Source of the DNA: JACPSX01 sp035288405 [NCBI: bacterium]
GTDB taxonomy: Bacteria > JACPSX01
Direction of reading: 5' to 3'
Length of the DNA stretch: 11,869 nt
Assembly (NCBI GenBank): GCA_035288405.1
Contig: DATEAK010000028.1
Coordinates: forward strand, 1 to 11,869
Shown: positions 1 through 6,500 of the stretch, one piece after another
Layout: each line of letters opens with the position of its first letter
Position numbering within the stretch: the first letter of the stretch is position 1
Notes under the pieces: generated by a model
What the model was told of the DNA's origin: nothing
What the model saw: the letters and a program-made list of their open reading frames with translations, nothing else
Databases searched by the model: none
Position numbers and translations under genes: made by a program

Positions 1-546
1 AAGAATATCCGCATAGGTATTCACCAGGTCCACCTCTTCGGGGTTCATCACCTCGGTGATGATCGGCAAGCCCGTCTCTTCCCGCGCTTCCGCCAACAGC
101 CGCAGTCCTTCTTCGGCCATCCCCTGGAACGCATAGGGAGAGGTGCGGGGCTTGAAGGCCCCTCCTCGCAAAATGTGGGCCCCATGGGCCTTCACGATTC
201 GGGCTGTTTCCAGAAGCTGCTCGCGGCTCTCCACCGAGCAGGGTCCCGCGATCACGACCACTTCGGGTCCCCCGATTTTCACGCCTCCCACGGAAATCAC
301 GGTGTCTTCCGACTTGAACTGGCGGCTCCCCAGCTTGTAGGGCTTCAGAATGGGAACCACGCTCTCTACACCGGGCATGGAAATGAGAGCTTGCAGCTGG
401 GCCTTGCCCCGCTCATCCCCCACGGCACCGATGACCGTCTTTTCGACTCCCCAGATTACATGTGTGTTATATCCCATGGCCTGCACCCGGCCGATGACTT
501 CATCAACCTGCGCACTTGTCGACTTGCCTTTCATAACGATGATCAT
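1..546 (-). CDS. aroF: DAHP synthase, type I-beta (3' end cut by window edge)
   Basis: Cytoplasmic 3-deoxy-D-arabino-heptulosonate-7-phosphate synthase. It condenses phosphoenolpyruvate with erythrose 4-phosphate, the first step of the shikimate pathway. The first 182 residues are visible and the frame is open to base 1. Residues 1-70 (starting MIIVMKGK) match the small ferredoxin-like N-terminal domain of type I-beta enzymes. The barrel then begins with the hallmark GPCSVES at 101-107, where Cys103 is the expected metal ligand, and [16 protein letters not shown] at about 127-142, which binds PEP and phosphate. The ATG at 544-546 is preceded by AAGGAGG at a spacing of five bases, so the start is firm. 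It is the first structural gene behind the attenuator-like leader at 547-840, which suggests control by the supply of charged Tyr, Phe or Trp tRNA. The family identity is secure; the choice between aroF and other DAHP synthase names is conventional. Confidence 0.95.
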   Translation of the reverse strand, partial: MIIVMKGKSTSAQVDEVIGRVQAMGYNTHVIWGVEKTVIGAVGDERGKAQLQALISMPGVESVVPILKPYKLGSRQFKSEDTVISVGGVKIGGPEVVVIAGPCSVESREQLLETARIVKAHGAHILRGGAFKPRTSPYAFQGMAEEGLRLLAEAREETGLPIITEVMNPEEVDLVNTYADIL

Positions 547-574
547 CCCCGCCTCCTTCGTTAGCCGCTAAATG

Positions 575-614
575 AAAAACGGGCCATTCCGTTTTCTACC
601 CGGCGGCCCGTTTT
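575..614 (-). terminator. Second terminator-like hairpin in the aroF leader
   Basis: On the minus strand AAAACGGGCC (614-605) and GGCCCGTTTT (585-576) form a perfect 10-bp stem with a 19-base loop, ending in five T. Four of these T are part of the stem, so it is weaker as a terminator than the first hairpin. The loop repeats the element GGGTAGA that is also present in the first terminator (650-644), so strand 2 of the attenuator (719-711 region) could pair with it too. It may be a back-up terminator, a second attenuation step, or an mRNA-stabilising hairpin. Confidence 0.5.
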
Positions 615-620
615 ATCCAT

Positions 621-657
621 AAAAAAAGCCGCGGGTCTCGTCGTCTACCCGCGGCTT
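621..657 (-). terminator. Attenuator 3:4 intrinsic terminator
   Basis: On the minus strand AAGCCGCGGG (657-648) and CCCGCGGCTT (635-626) form a perfect 10-bp GC-rich stem, extended by one T-A pair, around a loop of about ten bases. Seven T (627-621) overlap and follow the 3' arm. It lies 18 bases after the leader-peptide stop and well before aroF, so it can only act as an attenuator for aroF. It is a strong candidate by eye. Confidence 0.85.
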
Positions 658-720
658 GTATTGAGTTTTTCTAACTAACTGTCTCTGACCTCCCCACTCA
701 ACACAGCGCCCGGGCAGACG
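642..720 (-). promoter_or_regulatory. Attenuator 2:3 antiterminator
   Basis: On the minus strand CGTCTGCCCG (720-711) pairs with CGGGTAGACG (651-642) over 10 bp with one G-U wobble. It uses the same strand as the 1:2 hairpin. It also takes four bases of the terminator's 5' arm (651-648) and part of its loop, so it excludes both other structures. This is the pairing expected to allow transcription into aroF when charged aromatic tRNAs are scarce. Confidence 0.7.
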
Positions 721-794
721 GGGGTAAAGTAAAAGTAATAAAAATACCGCCAAGGCCCTTTCTGCCCGACTTTCTCTGCAACGCTGCGCGCCAT
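675..794 (-). CDS. Aromatic-rich leader peptide of aroF (39 aa)
   Basis: A short ORF of 39 codons plus TAG. Codons 15-23 (bases 752-726) read W-R-Y-F-Y-Y-F-Y-F: four Tyr, three Phe and one Trp codon in nine. The ATG at 792-794 has GAGG six bases upstream, and an in-frame TAG lies five codons before it. Downstream is the gene for the first enzyme of aromatic amino acid synthesis. A run of codons for the end product just before a terminator hairpin is the defining mark of a ribosome-stalling leader peptide. The peptide itself probably has no function. The run is flanked by two complementary octamers (761-768 and 711-718), so a ribosome stalled here would mask the first and free the second. Confidence comes from the agreement of codon content, structure and downstream gene; translation is not shown. 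Confidence 0.85.
   Translation of the reverse strand: MARSVAEKVGQKGPWRYFYYFYFTPVCPGAVLSGEVRDS
711..768 (-). promoter_or_regulatory. Attenuator 1:2 protector hairpin
   Basis: On the minus strand CGGGCAGA (768-761, within leader codons 9-12) is perfectly complementary to TCTGCCCG (718-711). The stem is 8 bp, and the aromatic codon run lies in its loop. When formed it locks up strand 2 and leaves the terminator free to fold. A ribosome stalled on the Tyr/Phe codons would cover strand 1. Confidence 0.72.
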
Positions 795-821
795 GGGAGC
801 CCTCAACTAACCCTGATCCTG

Positions 822-850
822 TGGACGGATGAGAAACGTTGGAGTATATA
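822..850 (+). promoter_or_regulatory. Possible promoter of the aminotransferase gene
   Basis: TGGACG (822-827, four of six matches to the -35 consensus), a 17-base spacer, and TATATA (845-850). A start near 857 would give a leader of about 50 bases before the ATG at 909. The -10 lies in the same palindrome as the divergent aroF promoter, so the two probably compete or share a regulator. Weaker than the minus-strand promoter. Confidence 0.4.
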
Positions 851-855
851 TACTC
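842..855. repeat. Perfect 14-bp palindrome between divergent promoters
   Basis: GAGTATATATACTC is a perfect inverted repeat and contains the predicted -10 elements of both divergent promoters. It could be an operator for a dimeric regulator or simply the result of two overlapping AT-rich -10 boxes. No regulator is identifiable from the sequence. Confidence 0.5.
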
Positions 856-876
856 GACCCCTTCCGGGGGTGTCAA
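847..876 (-). promoter_or_regulatory. Promoter of the leader peptide-aroF transcript
   Basis: On the minus strand a perfect -35 TTGACA lies at 876-871. An 18-base spacer separates it from TATATA at 852-847, four of six matches to the -10 consensus. The predicted start at about 840 gives roughly 46 bases before the leader ATG, a sensible length for an attenuator RNA. The spacer holds CCCC and GGGG arms around GGAA. Predicted from consensus only. Confidence 0.65.
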
Positions 877-908
877 GGCTTTTTTGTGATGGAAAGGGGA
901 GGAGAACC

Positions 909-2063
909 ATGCCCGCTGAAAGGGTGAAGACGTTCACCGAATCGGTGATCCGGGGAATGACCCGGGAGTGTCTCAAATACGGGGGAATCAATTTGGCCCA
1001 AGGTTTCCCCGACTTCGATCCACCCGGGGAGATTAAAGAGGCCGCCGTCCGAGCCATACGGGACGGCTACAACCAGTATGCCATTACCTGGGGGTCTCCC
1101 AATCTGCGCCAGGCCATTGCCGAAAAGGTCTCCAGTTACAACGGCATCCCGGCGGATCCGGAGCAAAACGTGGTGGTCACCTGCGGAGCGACCGAAGCCA
1201 TGATCGCCTCTTTACTGGCCACCGTAAATCCGGGAGAAGAGGTGATCGTTTTCGAACCTTTTTATGAAAACTACGGCCCCGATGCCATTCTGGCCGGAGC
1301 AAATCCCCGCTATGTTTCCTTGCGGGGGCCCCAACTTACGTTCGACCCGGAGGAACTCGAACAAGCTTTCACGCCGCGCACCCGTGCCCTCATCCTCAAC
1401 ACTCCACACAACCCGACGGGAAAAGTCTTCAGCCGCGAGGAATTAGAAATCATCGGCCGCCTCTGCTGCAAGCACAATGTCATTGCCGTTACCGATGAGA
1501 TCTACGAGCATATTCTCTACGACGAAGCCCGCCACGTGAGCCTGGCCACACTGGAGGGAATGGCGGAAAGGACGATCACCATCAGCGGCCTCTCCAAAAC
1601 ATATAGCGTGACCGGTTGGAGGCTGGGGTATACGATCGCCTGCGCGGAAATTACCGACGGCATTCGCAAGGTCCATGATTTTCTCACAGTGGGGGCTCCG
1701 GCCCCGCTCCAGGAAGCCGCAGCCGTCGCCCTGCGCCTTCCGCACAGCTACTATCAAGGGTTACAGCGGGATTATACCCGCAGGCGGGATCTTCTGTACG
1801 GAGCCTTGTGCGAGGCGGGATTTCAATGTACGCTCCCCCAGGGCGCCTACTATATCCTCACAAATTTTGAGGCCTTCGATTCCGGGGACGATACGGAGTT
1901 TGCCATGGGACTCGTGCGCAATGTGGGGGTCGCCGGGGTCCCCGGCAGCAGCTTCTACCACCATGCGGAACTGGGAAAGGGGCAGATCCGGTTTACGTTT
2001 TGCAAGAGAGAAGAAACGCTGCGAGCTGCCGCCGAGCGGCTGCACTCCTTACCCCGCTTGTGA
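909..2063 (+). CDS. Class I/II PLP-dependent aminotransferase
   Basis: A 384-residue cytoplasmic transaminase, full length for the AspC/kynurenine-aminotransferase-like fold type I family. Visible PLP-site residues are NPTG at 168-171, Asp196 and Tyr199 in TDEIYE, and the Schiff-base Lys230 in SGLSKTYSVTGWRLGY. Arg361 in QIRFTF is the expected substrate-carboxylate arginine. The ATG at 909 is chosen because GGGGAGGAG lies just upstream. An in-frame GTG at 870 would add 13 poorly conserved residues and lies on the divergent promoter. Substrate cannot be read from the sequence; close relatives use aspartate, aromatic amino acids, methionine or kynurenine with 2-oxoglutarate. Its head-to-head position with the DAHP synthase gene makes a role in aromatic amino acid metabolism plausible but unproven. 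Confidence 0.92.
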   Translation: MPAERVKTFTESVIRGMTRECLKYGGINLAQGFPDFDPPGEIKEAAVRAIRDGYNQYAITWGSPNLRQAIAEKVSSYNGIPADPEQNVVVTCGATEAMIASLLATVNPGEEVIVFEPFYENYGPDAILAGANPRYVSLRGPQLTFDPEELEQAFTPRTRALILNTPHNPTGKVFSREELEIIGRLCCKHNVIAVTDEIYEHILYDEARHVSLATLEGMAERTITISGLSKTYSVTGWRLGYTIACAEITDGIRKVHDFLTVGAPAPLQEAAAVALRLPHSYYQGLQRDYTRRRDLLYGALCEAGFQCTLPQGAYYILTNFEAFDSGDDTEFAMGLVRNVGVAGVPGSSFYHHAELGKGQIRFTFCKREETLRAAAERLHSLPRL

Positions 2064-2126
2064 GTAAACGATTTCTCCAGACTGCACAGTCATCACAAAG
2101 ATTCGCACCGGCATAAACCTGTGTGC

Positions 2127-3302
2127 TTAGCGCTTACCGATGGTATCCAACAATTCCTGGGCTTCCGAAAATTCAGGTAAGAGTTCCAGAGCCTGCCGGA
2201 GGGAAGAAGCAGCTTCGACTCTTTCTCCGGCCTCCCAATAAGCCCTGGCCAGATTATAGTAAAGAACCTCGTCCCCCGGATCAAGAGCCAGGGCTTTGCG
2301 GTATTGTTCAACGGCCTGAGCGAATTTGGCTTGCTTGCGCAGGGCGATCCCGAGCCGGTTGAGAACGTAGACGCGCTCCTGGGGATCGTCGGACAGAGCT
2401 CTCAGGAAAGCGTCTTCCGCATCGGAAAATTTCTCACCCTTCAGGTAGGCATCTCCAATTAGGGTCTTGATCCCGGCGTTGGTGGGATCAATGGCCATGG
2501 CCCGATCAAAGTTCTCCTGGGCTTCTTCCAGCCGGTCCTGAGAGAGGAGGAGTTCCCCCAGGAGAGCCAGTGATTTGGAGCTATCGGGTTGGATTTGCAG
2601 TGACTTCTTCATGATGATGGTCGCTTTGCCGAAATCCCCTTTTTCCCGGTAAAGGTCCGCCAAGTCCTCATAGGCTTTCAGGAGCTGGTTGTCCATGGCG
2701 ATGGCCTGAGTGAAATGGGTGATGGCCATCTCCACATCTCCTTTCCCATGGAAGAGATCGCCGAGCTGAAAGTGGGTTTCCGCTTCCGGGAACACGCTCA
2801 GAGCCGCTTCATACGCTTTAATGGCAGCGTCGATGTCTCCTTCTCCGCGTAGGTCCTCGGCCCGGGCGCAGATTTCCTGGGCCTCCACTTGTTTGGGGCT
2901 CATGCGGGCCCGGATGGACTCCTCGATCTTCTTCTGGAGGGTTTCCAAGCTGAAAGGCTTGACTACATAGCCATTGGCCCCTCCCTGCACGCAGCGGATG
3001 ATATCATCCCGGTTGTGGGAAGAGCTGACCATGAGGATGGGCACATCCTTTAGTTTCGTGCTCCTGCGCACCCCTTTGAGGAGCTGAAAGCCGTTCATTC
3101 GGGCCATATTGATATCACACAGAATCAGATGGACCGGTTCGATCAGAAGGATTTTCCAGGCCGAGTCCCCTCCATCGGCATCCAGAATATTGGAAAATCC
3201 CATCTTGGTCAGCATTTGCCGGATCAAGGCTCTGGTCTTGTACATGTCGTCTACGATCAGAACCGTCATCTCGCTGAAGTTCTTGGGGTCCTCCCGGCTC
3301 AT
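2127..3302 (-). CDS. Response regulator with CheY-like receiver and TPR repeats
   Basis: 391 residues. The receiver domain spans about residues 11-130: acidic pair Asp18-Asp19, phospho-acceptor Asp63 in LILCDINMARMNG, a Ser cluster at 93-95, and Lys115 in GYVVKPF. After a short linker, from about residue 140 to the end, come roughly seven tetratricopeptide repeats with the usual W/L-G-Y-A-F-A-P spacing (for example AIKAYEAALSVFPE and AVEQYRKALALDPG). There is no DNA-binding or enzymatic output domain, so the TPR part probably acts as a phosphorylation-controlled protein-binding scaffold. The ATG at 3302 lies 9 bases after the kinase stop and has AGGAGAGG just upstream, so it is co-translated with the kinase gene, its likely partner. 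It ends convergent to the aminotransferase, 63 bases away. No clear terminator was seen between them. Confidence 0.9.
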   Translation of the reverse strand: MSREDPKNFSEMTVLIVDDMYKTRALIRQMLTKMGFSNILDADGGDSAWKILLIEPVHLILCDINMARMNGFQLLKGVRRSTKLKDVPILMVSSSHNRDDIIRCVQGGANGYVVKPFSLETLQKKIEESIRARMSPKQVEAQEICARAEDLRGEGDIDAAIKAYEAALSVFPEAETHFQLGDLFHGKGDVEMAITHFTQAIAMDNQLLKAYEDLADLYREKGDFGKATIIMKKSLQIQPDSSKSLALLGELLLSQDRLEEAQENFDRAMAIDPTNAGIKTLIGDAYLKGEKFSDAEDAFLRALSDDPQERVYVLNRLGIALRKQAKFAQAVEQYRKALALDPGDEVLYYNLARAYWEAGERVEAASSLRQALELLPEFSEAQELLDTIGKR

Positions 3303-3311
3303 CCTCTCCTC

Positions 3312-5048
3312 TCAAACATCCAAAGAGGTGCGGCGCCCGTTTTCCACCGGCAAGGTGAAGCTGAACGTGCTGCCCACCCCTTTCTCGCTGGTCACCCAGA
3401 TCCTGCCCCCGTGTGCTTCCACGAACTCTTTACAAATAGCCAGGCCAAGGCCGGCGCCAAATTCCGAGCGCGCCTCTTCCCCACGCTCAAACTTATTGAA
3501 AATTCTCTGCTGATCCTCGGGGGAAATCCCGTGTCCGGAGTCAATGACGGACACCATGACGTTTTCCCGGCGCTCCGGACCGCCTCCGTTGCGCACGAGT
3601 TCCACCTGAATCACGACGGCTCCTTTTTCATAGGAATACTTGATGGCATTGTCGAGAAGGTTGTAGACAACTCTTTGGATCTGTTCCCGATCCACGGACA
3701 CAGGGGAAATGCTGCCCAGGAAACGGGGTTTCACCGCAATTCCCTTCTGGGAACCCTTCGCCTCCAGACGCTTGGCGCAGCTCACGACGAGATCCGCCAG
3801 GTTCACCGGTTCAAGTTTCCTGGAGACCTTTCCTTCTTCCATTCGGCTGATGTCGAGCATTTCCCGAATCATGTGAAGCATGGCCTGACCGTTTTCCAGG
3901 CAGGTCTCCAGTGTCTCGTTCCTGTCACCCACAGGTCTTTCCGGCTCACTCTGCAGGAGTTCCAGAGACATGATGATCTGCCCCAGCGGACCCTTCAGAT
4001 CATGCACGATCATGTTGGTCAGATCCCGGCGCTTCTCCTCGGAACGTCGCAGCTTCTCGTTCGCCAGGGCCAGTTCAGAGCGCTCGCGGCTCAACGCCTC
4101 CTGCGCCTGGGCGTGGGCAATCGCCAGAGATACCTCATGGGCAATGGCTACCATGGTCTCCTTATCGGACTCGCTAAACTTCTGGCAATTGGCCTTGTTG
4201 TTCACGTTGAAAACCCCGATTACTTTCCCTTCCACTTTTAGAGGCACCGAGAGCAGTGAGGTGGTGGTATACCGTTTGCTCCCCTCCTGGGGACGAAAGC
4301 GAGGATCCTGCTCGATGTCGTTAATCAAGAGAGGCTCTCCGCACAACGCCACCCACCCCGAGACTTTGCCGGGGCCCACCTTGACGCGGGAGGATTTCAC
4401 CACTTCCGGGGGCAGCCCCTGGGCCGCCTTGATGAGCAGGTCTCCCTGCTCGTCGATGAGCATGATGGAGCCCGTTTGAGCCTGCATGAGGTCCGTGGAA
4501 AGATGGCAAAACCTGTCCAGCTTTTCCTGGAGTGGCAGCGGGGAGCTGGTCACTTTCGCCATCTGGTAAAACGCTTCCAGGCGGGCTCGGGTGACCTGGA
4601 GCTGGCTGGTACGGTCCTGGACCAGCCTCTCCATCTGCTGTTTGAGGCGCAATGTTTCAAAAGCCCGAGCCACGGAGATTTGGATTAATTTCGGGGTGAA
4701 GGGTTTCAGTATATAATCAAACGCGCCGGACTCCCTGGCCTGGATCGTCGTGTCAATGGTGGATTTTCCGGTAATGATGATCACCGGAGAGGGCAGCTGC
4801 TTCTCATTTACGTATCGGAGGACTTCGAAGCCGTCGCGATCCGGCATCGCCAAATCGGTCAGTACCAGATCGAAGGACTGGACGCTCAGCTGGGCAATGC
4901 CGGCTTCCCCGTTGCTGGCCTTGGCGACTTCGTAGCCTTCCTGCTCCAGGAAGGCGGCCAGAACATCAAGTAGACCTTCGTCATTCTCAATAACGAGGAT
5001 TTTTCCACGCTCCGACAGGAAACTCCCCTCGGTTACCGGAAGTGCCAT
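3312..5048 (-). CDS. Hybrid sensor: receiver-GAF-histidine kinase
   Basis: 578 residues from the ATG at 5048, cytoplasmic, with no membrane segment or signal peptide. An N-terminal receiver has Asp65 in LVLTDLAMPDRDG, Thr93 in IITGK and Lys115 in YILKPF. A coiled linker follows, then a GAF domain at about 165-320, then a HisKA region with phospho-acceptor His349 in MIVHDLKGPL. The HATPase_c domain shows the N box NLLDNAIKYS (Asn467), the G1 box VIDSGHGI, an F box (IFNKFERG) and the G2 box GAGLGLAICK. The GAF domain probably senses a small ligand or redox state. Asn22 sits where receivers normally have the second acidic metal-binding residue. The start at 5048 is preferred because GAGGG lies eight bases upstream; an in-frame ATG at 5063 would add five residues but has only a weak site. 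It lies between the SAM hydroxide adenosyltransferase and REC-TPR genes in one apparent operon. Confidence 0.92.
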   Translation of the reverse strand: MALPVTEGSFLSERGKILVIENDEGLLDVLAAFLEQEGYEVAKASNGEAGIAQLSVQSFDLVLTDLAMPDRDGFEVLRYVNEKQLPSPVIIITGKSTIDTTIQARESGAFDYILKPFTPKLIQISVARAFETLRLKQQMERLVQDRTSQLQVTRARLEAFYQMAKVTSSPLPLQEKLDRFCHLSTDLMQAQTGSIMLIDEQGDLLIKAAQGLPPEVVKSSRVKVGPGKVSGWVALCGEPLLINDIEQDPRFRPQEGSKRYTTTSLLSVPLKVEGKVIGVFNVNNKANCQKFSESDKETMVAIAHEVSLAIAHAQAQEALSRERSELALANEKLRRSEEKRRDLTNMIVHDLKGPLGQIIMSLELLQSEPERPVGDRNETLETCLENGQAMLHMIREMLDISRMEEGKVSRKLEPVNLADLVVSCAKRLEAKGSQKGIAVKPRFLGSISPVSVDREQIQRVVYNLLDNAIKYSYEKGAVVIQVELVRNGGGPERRENVMVSVIDSGHGISPEDQQRIFNKFERGEEARSEFGAGLGLAICKEFVEAHGGRIWVTSEKGVGSTFSFTLPVENGRRTSLDV

Positions 5049-5075
5049 GGTTCCAGCCCTCATTCAATACCATCA

Positions 5076-5888
5076 TTACACTGTGTAGAGATGTACCTTT
5101 TCGCCTCTCCTGACCCCCAGCTTCTCTGCAGCGTTTGAGCCTTTCCAGAAAATTTCCATCCAGCCGCTGCTGTTAAAGAGGGCAAAAGGTTCTTCCTCCG
5201 AACCCTCGCCATAATATCGAACAATTTTGCCAATCCCTTGAGCCAAAATGGAAATCCGGATCGAGCGGTTTCCCCAACCCGCCCGCAAGCGCTCGTAGAG
5301 CTCCACAGGAATGTTGGAAATGAGGTTCCCAAAGTGATCCACGTGGATGATCTCCCCCTGGATCTTCGAAGTCCCTATGACCTTAGGTTCAGGTATCTTC
5401 AGCGTGACCGGATCGTGGATCGTTCGGCCCATCTCCGAGATCGGAGTCCCCGTTGAAAGCCACGCCGCCGCGGGAGCAAAAATATCTCTCCCATGAAACG
5501 TGGCTCCGGCGGGCTCGAGAAAATATTTTCCCGCTGTAAGCTCATAGGCCGCTTGAAAAGAGGAATCACTGAAAATAAACGAAAACAATCCGTTATCAGG
5601 ACCCACGAAGAGATAATCCCGGGTAACAACCAGCAAGGGACGACGCAATCCGCCGACTCCCGGGTCAACGACCGCCAGATGAATCGTCCCGGGTGGGAAG
5701 TAGCTATAGGCGGACTGGAGAGAAAAAGAGCCTTCCAGGATATCCTGGGGAGGAATCTGATGAGAAATATCAACAAAGACTAGTGCCGGGTTAATGCACA
5801 GCATGACCCCTTTCATAGTGCCGACGAAGGAGTCCGCAAGACCAAAATCTGAAGTGAGAGTCATGATGCCGGATACTTTGAAATCCAC
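5076..5888 (-). CDS. SAM hydroxide adenosyltransferase (DUF62 family)
   Basis: 270 residues. This family hydrolyses S-adenosylmethionine to adenosine and methionine using an activated water or hydroxide; it is related to fluorinase and chlorinase. Recognisable motifs are TLTSDFG with DSFVGTMKGV near the N-terminus, VVDPGVGG at 73-80, PDNG at 97-100, TFHGRDIFAP at 130-139, and HVDHFGNLISNI in the C-terminal domain. The expected Asp-Arg-His triad can be placed at Asp75, Arg82 and His132, with spacing close to the archaeal enzymes. The start is GTG at 5886-5888, supported by GAGGAGG upstream; an internal ATG at codon 9 has no ribosome site. It is the first gene of the minus-strand operon, 12 to 27 bases before the kinase gene depending on that start. 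Any functional link to the signalling pair is unknown. Confidence 0.92.
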   Translation of the reverse strand: MDFKVSGIMTLTSDFGLADSFVGTMKGVMLCINPALVFVDISHQIPPQDILEGSFSLQSAYSYFPPGTIHLAVVDPGVGGLRRPLLVVTRDYLFVGPDNGLFSFIFSDSSFQAAYELTAGKYFLEPAGATFHGRDIFAPAAAWLSTGTPISEMGRTIHDPVTLKIPEPKVIGTSKIQGEIIHVDHFGNLISNIPVELYERLRAGWGNRSIRISILAQGIGKIVRYYGEGSEEEPFALFNSSGWMEIFWKGSNAAEKLGVRRGEKVHLYTV

Positions 5889-5969
5889 CGTCTTTTTCCT
5901 CCTCTAGAAATCGAAAATCCCCTGGCCCATCTCCCACACATGGTATCCTGCCGGTACGGGGAGGAGTGA

Positions 5970-6500
5970 ATGAATTCCACACGCAGCCTGATGGAACTTC
6001 TCGACCACCACAAGCAAATGGACGAGATGTTTCTGGGCCACCAAGAAGCGCTCATGGCTCTGGAATGGGAGCGCGCCGAGGTTCTCTTGGAACGGTTTCG
6101 AGGAGCGATTGAGGACCACATCCTTTTTGAGGAAGCGCACCTTCTCCCCCTTTACAAAGACCGGGCCAGTGAGCGGCCCGGCGCCACCGTGACCCTCTTT
6201 GTAGGAGAGCATAAAAAAATCAAACAGTTTCTGACTCGGTTCACCAGGCATGTCCGTTCCGTCCGGGATGCGGAAAACCCCCGCCGCGCCCTCCTTTCCC
6301 TTTTCGATCAGCACACGATGTTCAAACACCTGATGGAGCATCATGATCTGAGGGAACGGAACGTGCTGTACCCCTGTTTGGATGAAGTAACCACCCTCCC
6401 GGAAAGGGATGCCCTTTTCCAGGAACTATCCCGGCTTACAGATTCCCCCGAGGTCCAGGCGACCCCGCCCATCACCACAAACAACCAGGAAAACCGCTGA
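5970..6500 (+). CDS. Hemerythrin-like HHE domain protein
   Basis: 176 residues, predicted cytoplasmic and all-helical, with the HHE cation-binding pattern of a non-heme di-iron four-helix bundle. Candidate ligands in order are His13/His14 (LLDHHKQMD), His50 and Glu54 (EDHILFEE), Glu80/His81 (GEHKKIKQF), and His115, His120, His124 and His125 (HTMFKHLMEHH) before the NVLYP turn. Family members bind oxygen or sense or handle O2, NO or iron, and in anaerobes they are often protective. The last 25 or so residues are a polar, Pro/Thr/Asn-rich tail. The ATG at 5970 has GGGGAGGAG five bases upstream. It is divergent from the SAM hydroxide adenosyltransferase gene with only 81 bases between them. The exact role is not readable from the sequence. 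Confidence 0.88.
   Translation: MNSTRSLMELLDHHKQMDEMFLGHQEALMALEWERAEVLLERFRGAIEDHILFEEAHLLPLYKDRASERPGATVTLFVGEHKKIKQFLTRFTRHVRSVRDAENPRRALLSLFDQHTMFKHLMEHHDLRERNVLYPCLDEVTTLPERDALFQELSRLTDSPEVQATPPITTNNQENR

Larger units (their letters stand above)
547..840 (-). promoter_or_regulatory. Transcribed leader of aroF: putative aromatic amino acid attenuator
   Basis: This stretch lies between the predicted transcription start (about 840) and the aroF start codon. In transcription order it holds a 39-codon leader ORF rich in Tyr and Phe codons (794-675), a protector hairpin (761-768 with 711-718), an alternative antiterminator pairing (711-720 with 642-651), a GC-rich terminator with a T run (657-621), and a second terminator-like hairpin (614-575). 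The order and the mutual exclusivity of the stems match classical ribosome-mediated attenuators such as those of the trp and phe operons. All pairings were read by eye from the sequence; no folding energies were computed. The regulatory behaviour is inferred. Confidence 0.82.

Noticed and set aside
613-876. An 87-codon minus-strand ORF across the aroF leader, with a Leu-rich stretch
   Set aside because: It is an out-of-frame reading of the leader peptide region and runs through the terminator stem; its start lies on the predicted promoter and it has no ribosome site.
870-908. GTG at 870 as start of the aminotransferase
   Set aside because: No ribosome site, extra residues unlike the family, and overlap with the divergent promoter; the ATG at 909 has a strong site.
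2064-2126. Bidirectional terminator between convergent genes
   Set aside because: No stem of useful length followed by a T run was found on either strand.
3129-4241. A 370-codon plus-strand ORF opposite the histidine kinase and response regulator
   Set aside because: The minus strand encodes clear kinase and receiver motifs here; the plus-strand product shows no recognisable domain and no ribosome site, as expected of an antisense shadow in GC-rich DNA.
5889-5969. Divergent promoter pair between the SAM hydroxide adenosyltransferase and hemerythrin genes
   Set aside because: Promoters must exist nearby, but no -35/-10 pair good enough to place was seen; only the ribosome sites of both genes are clear.
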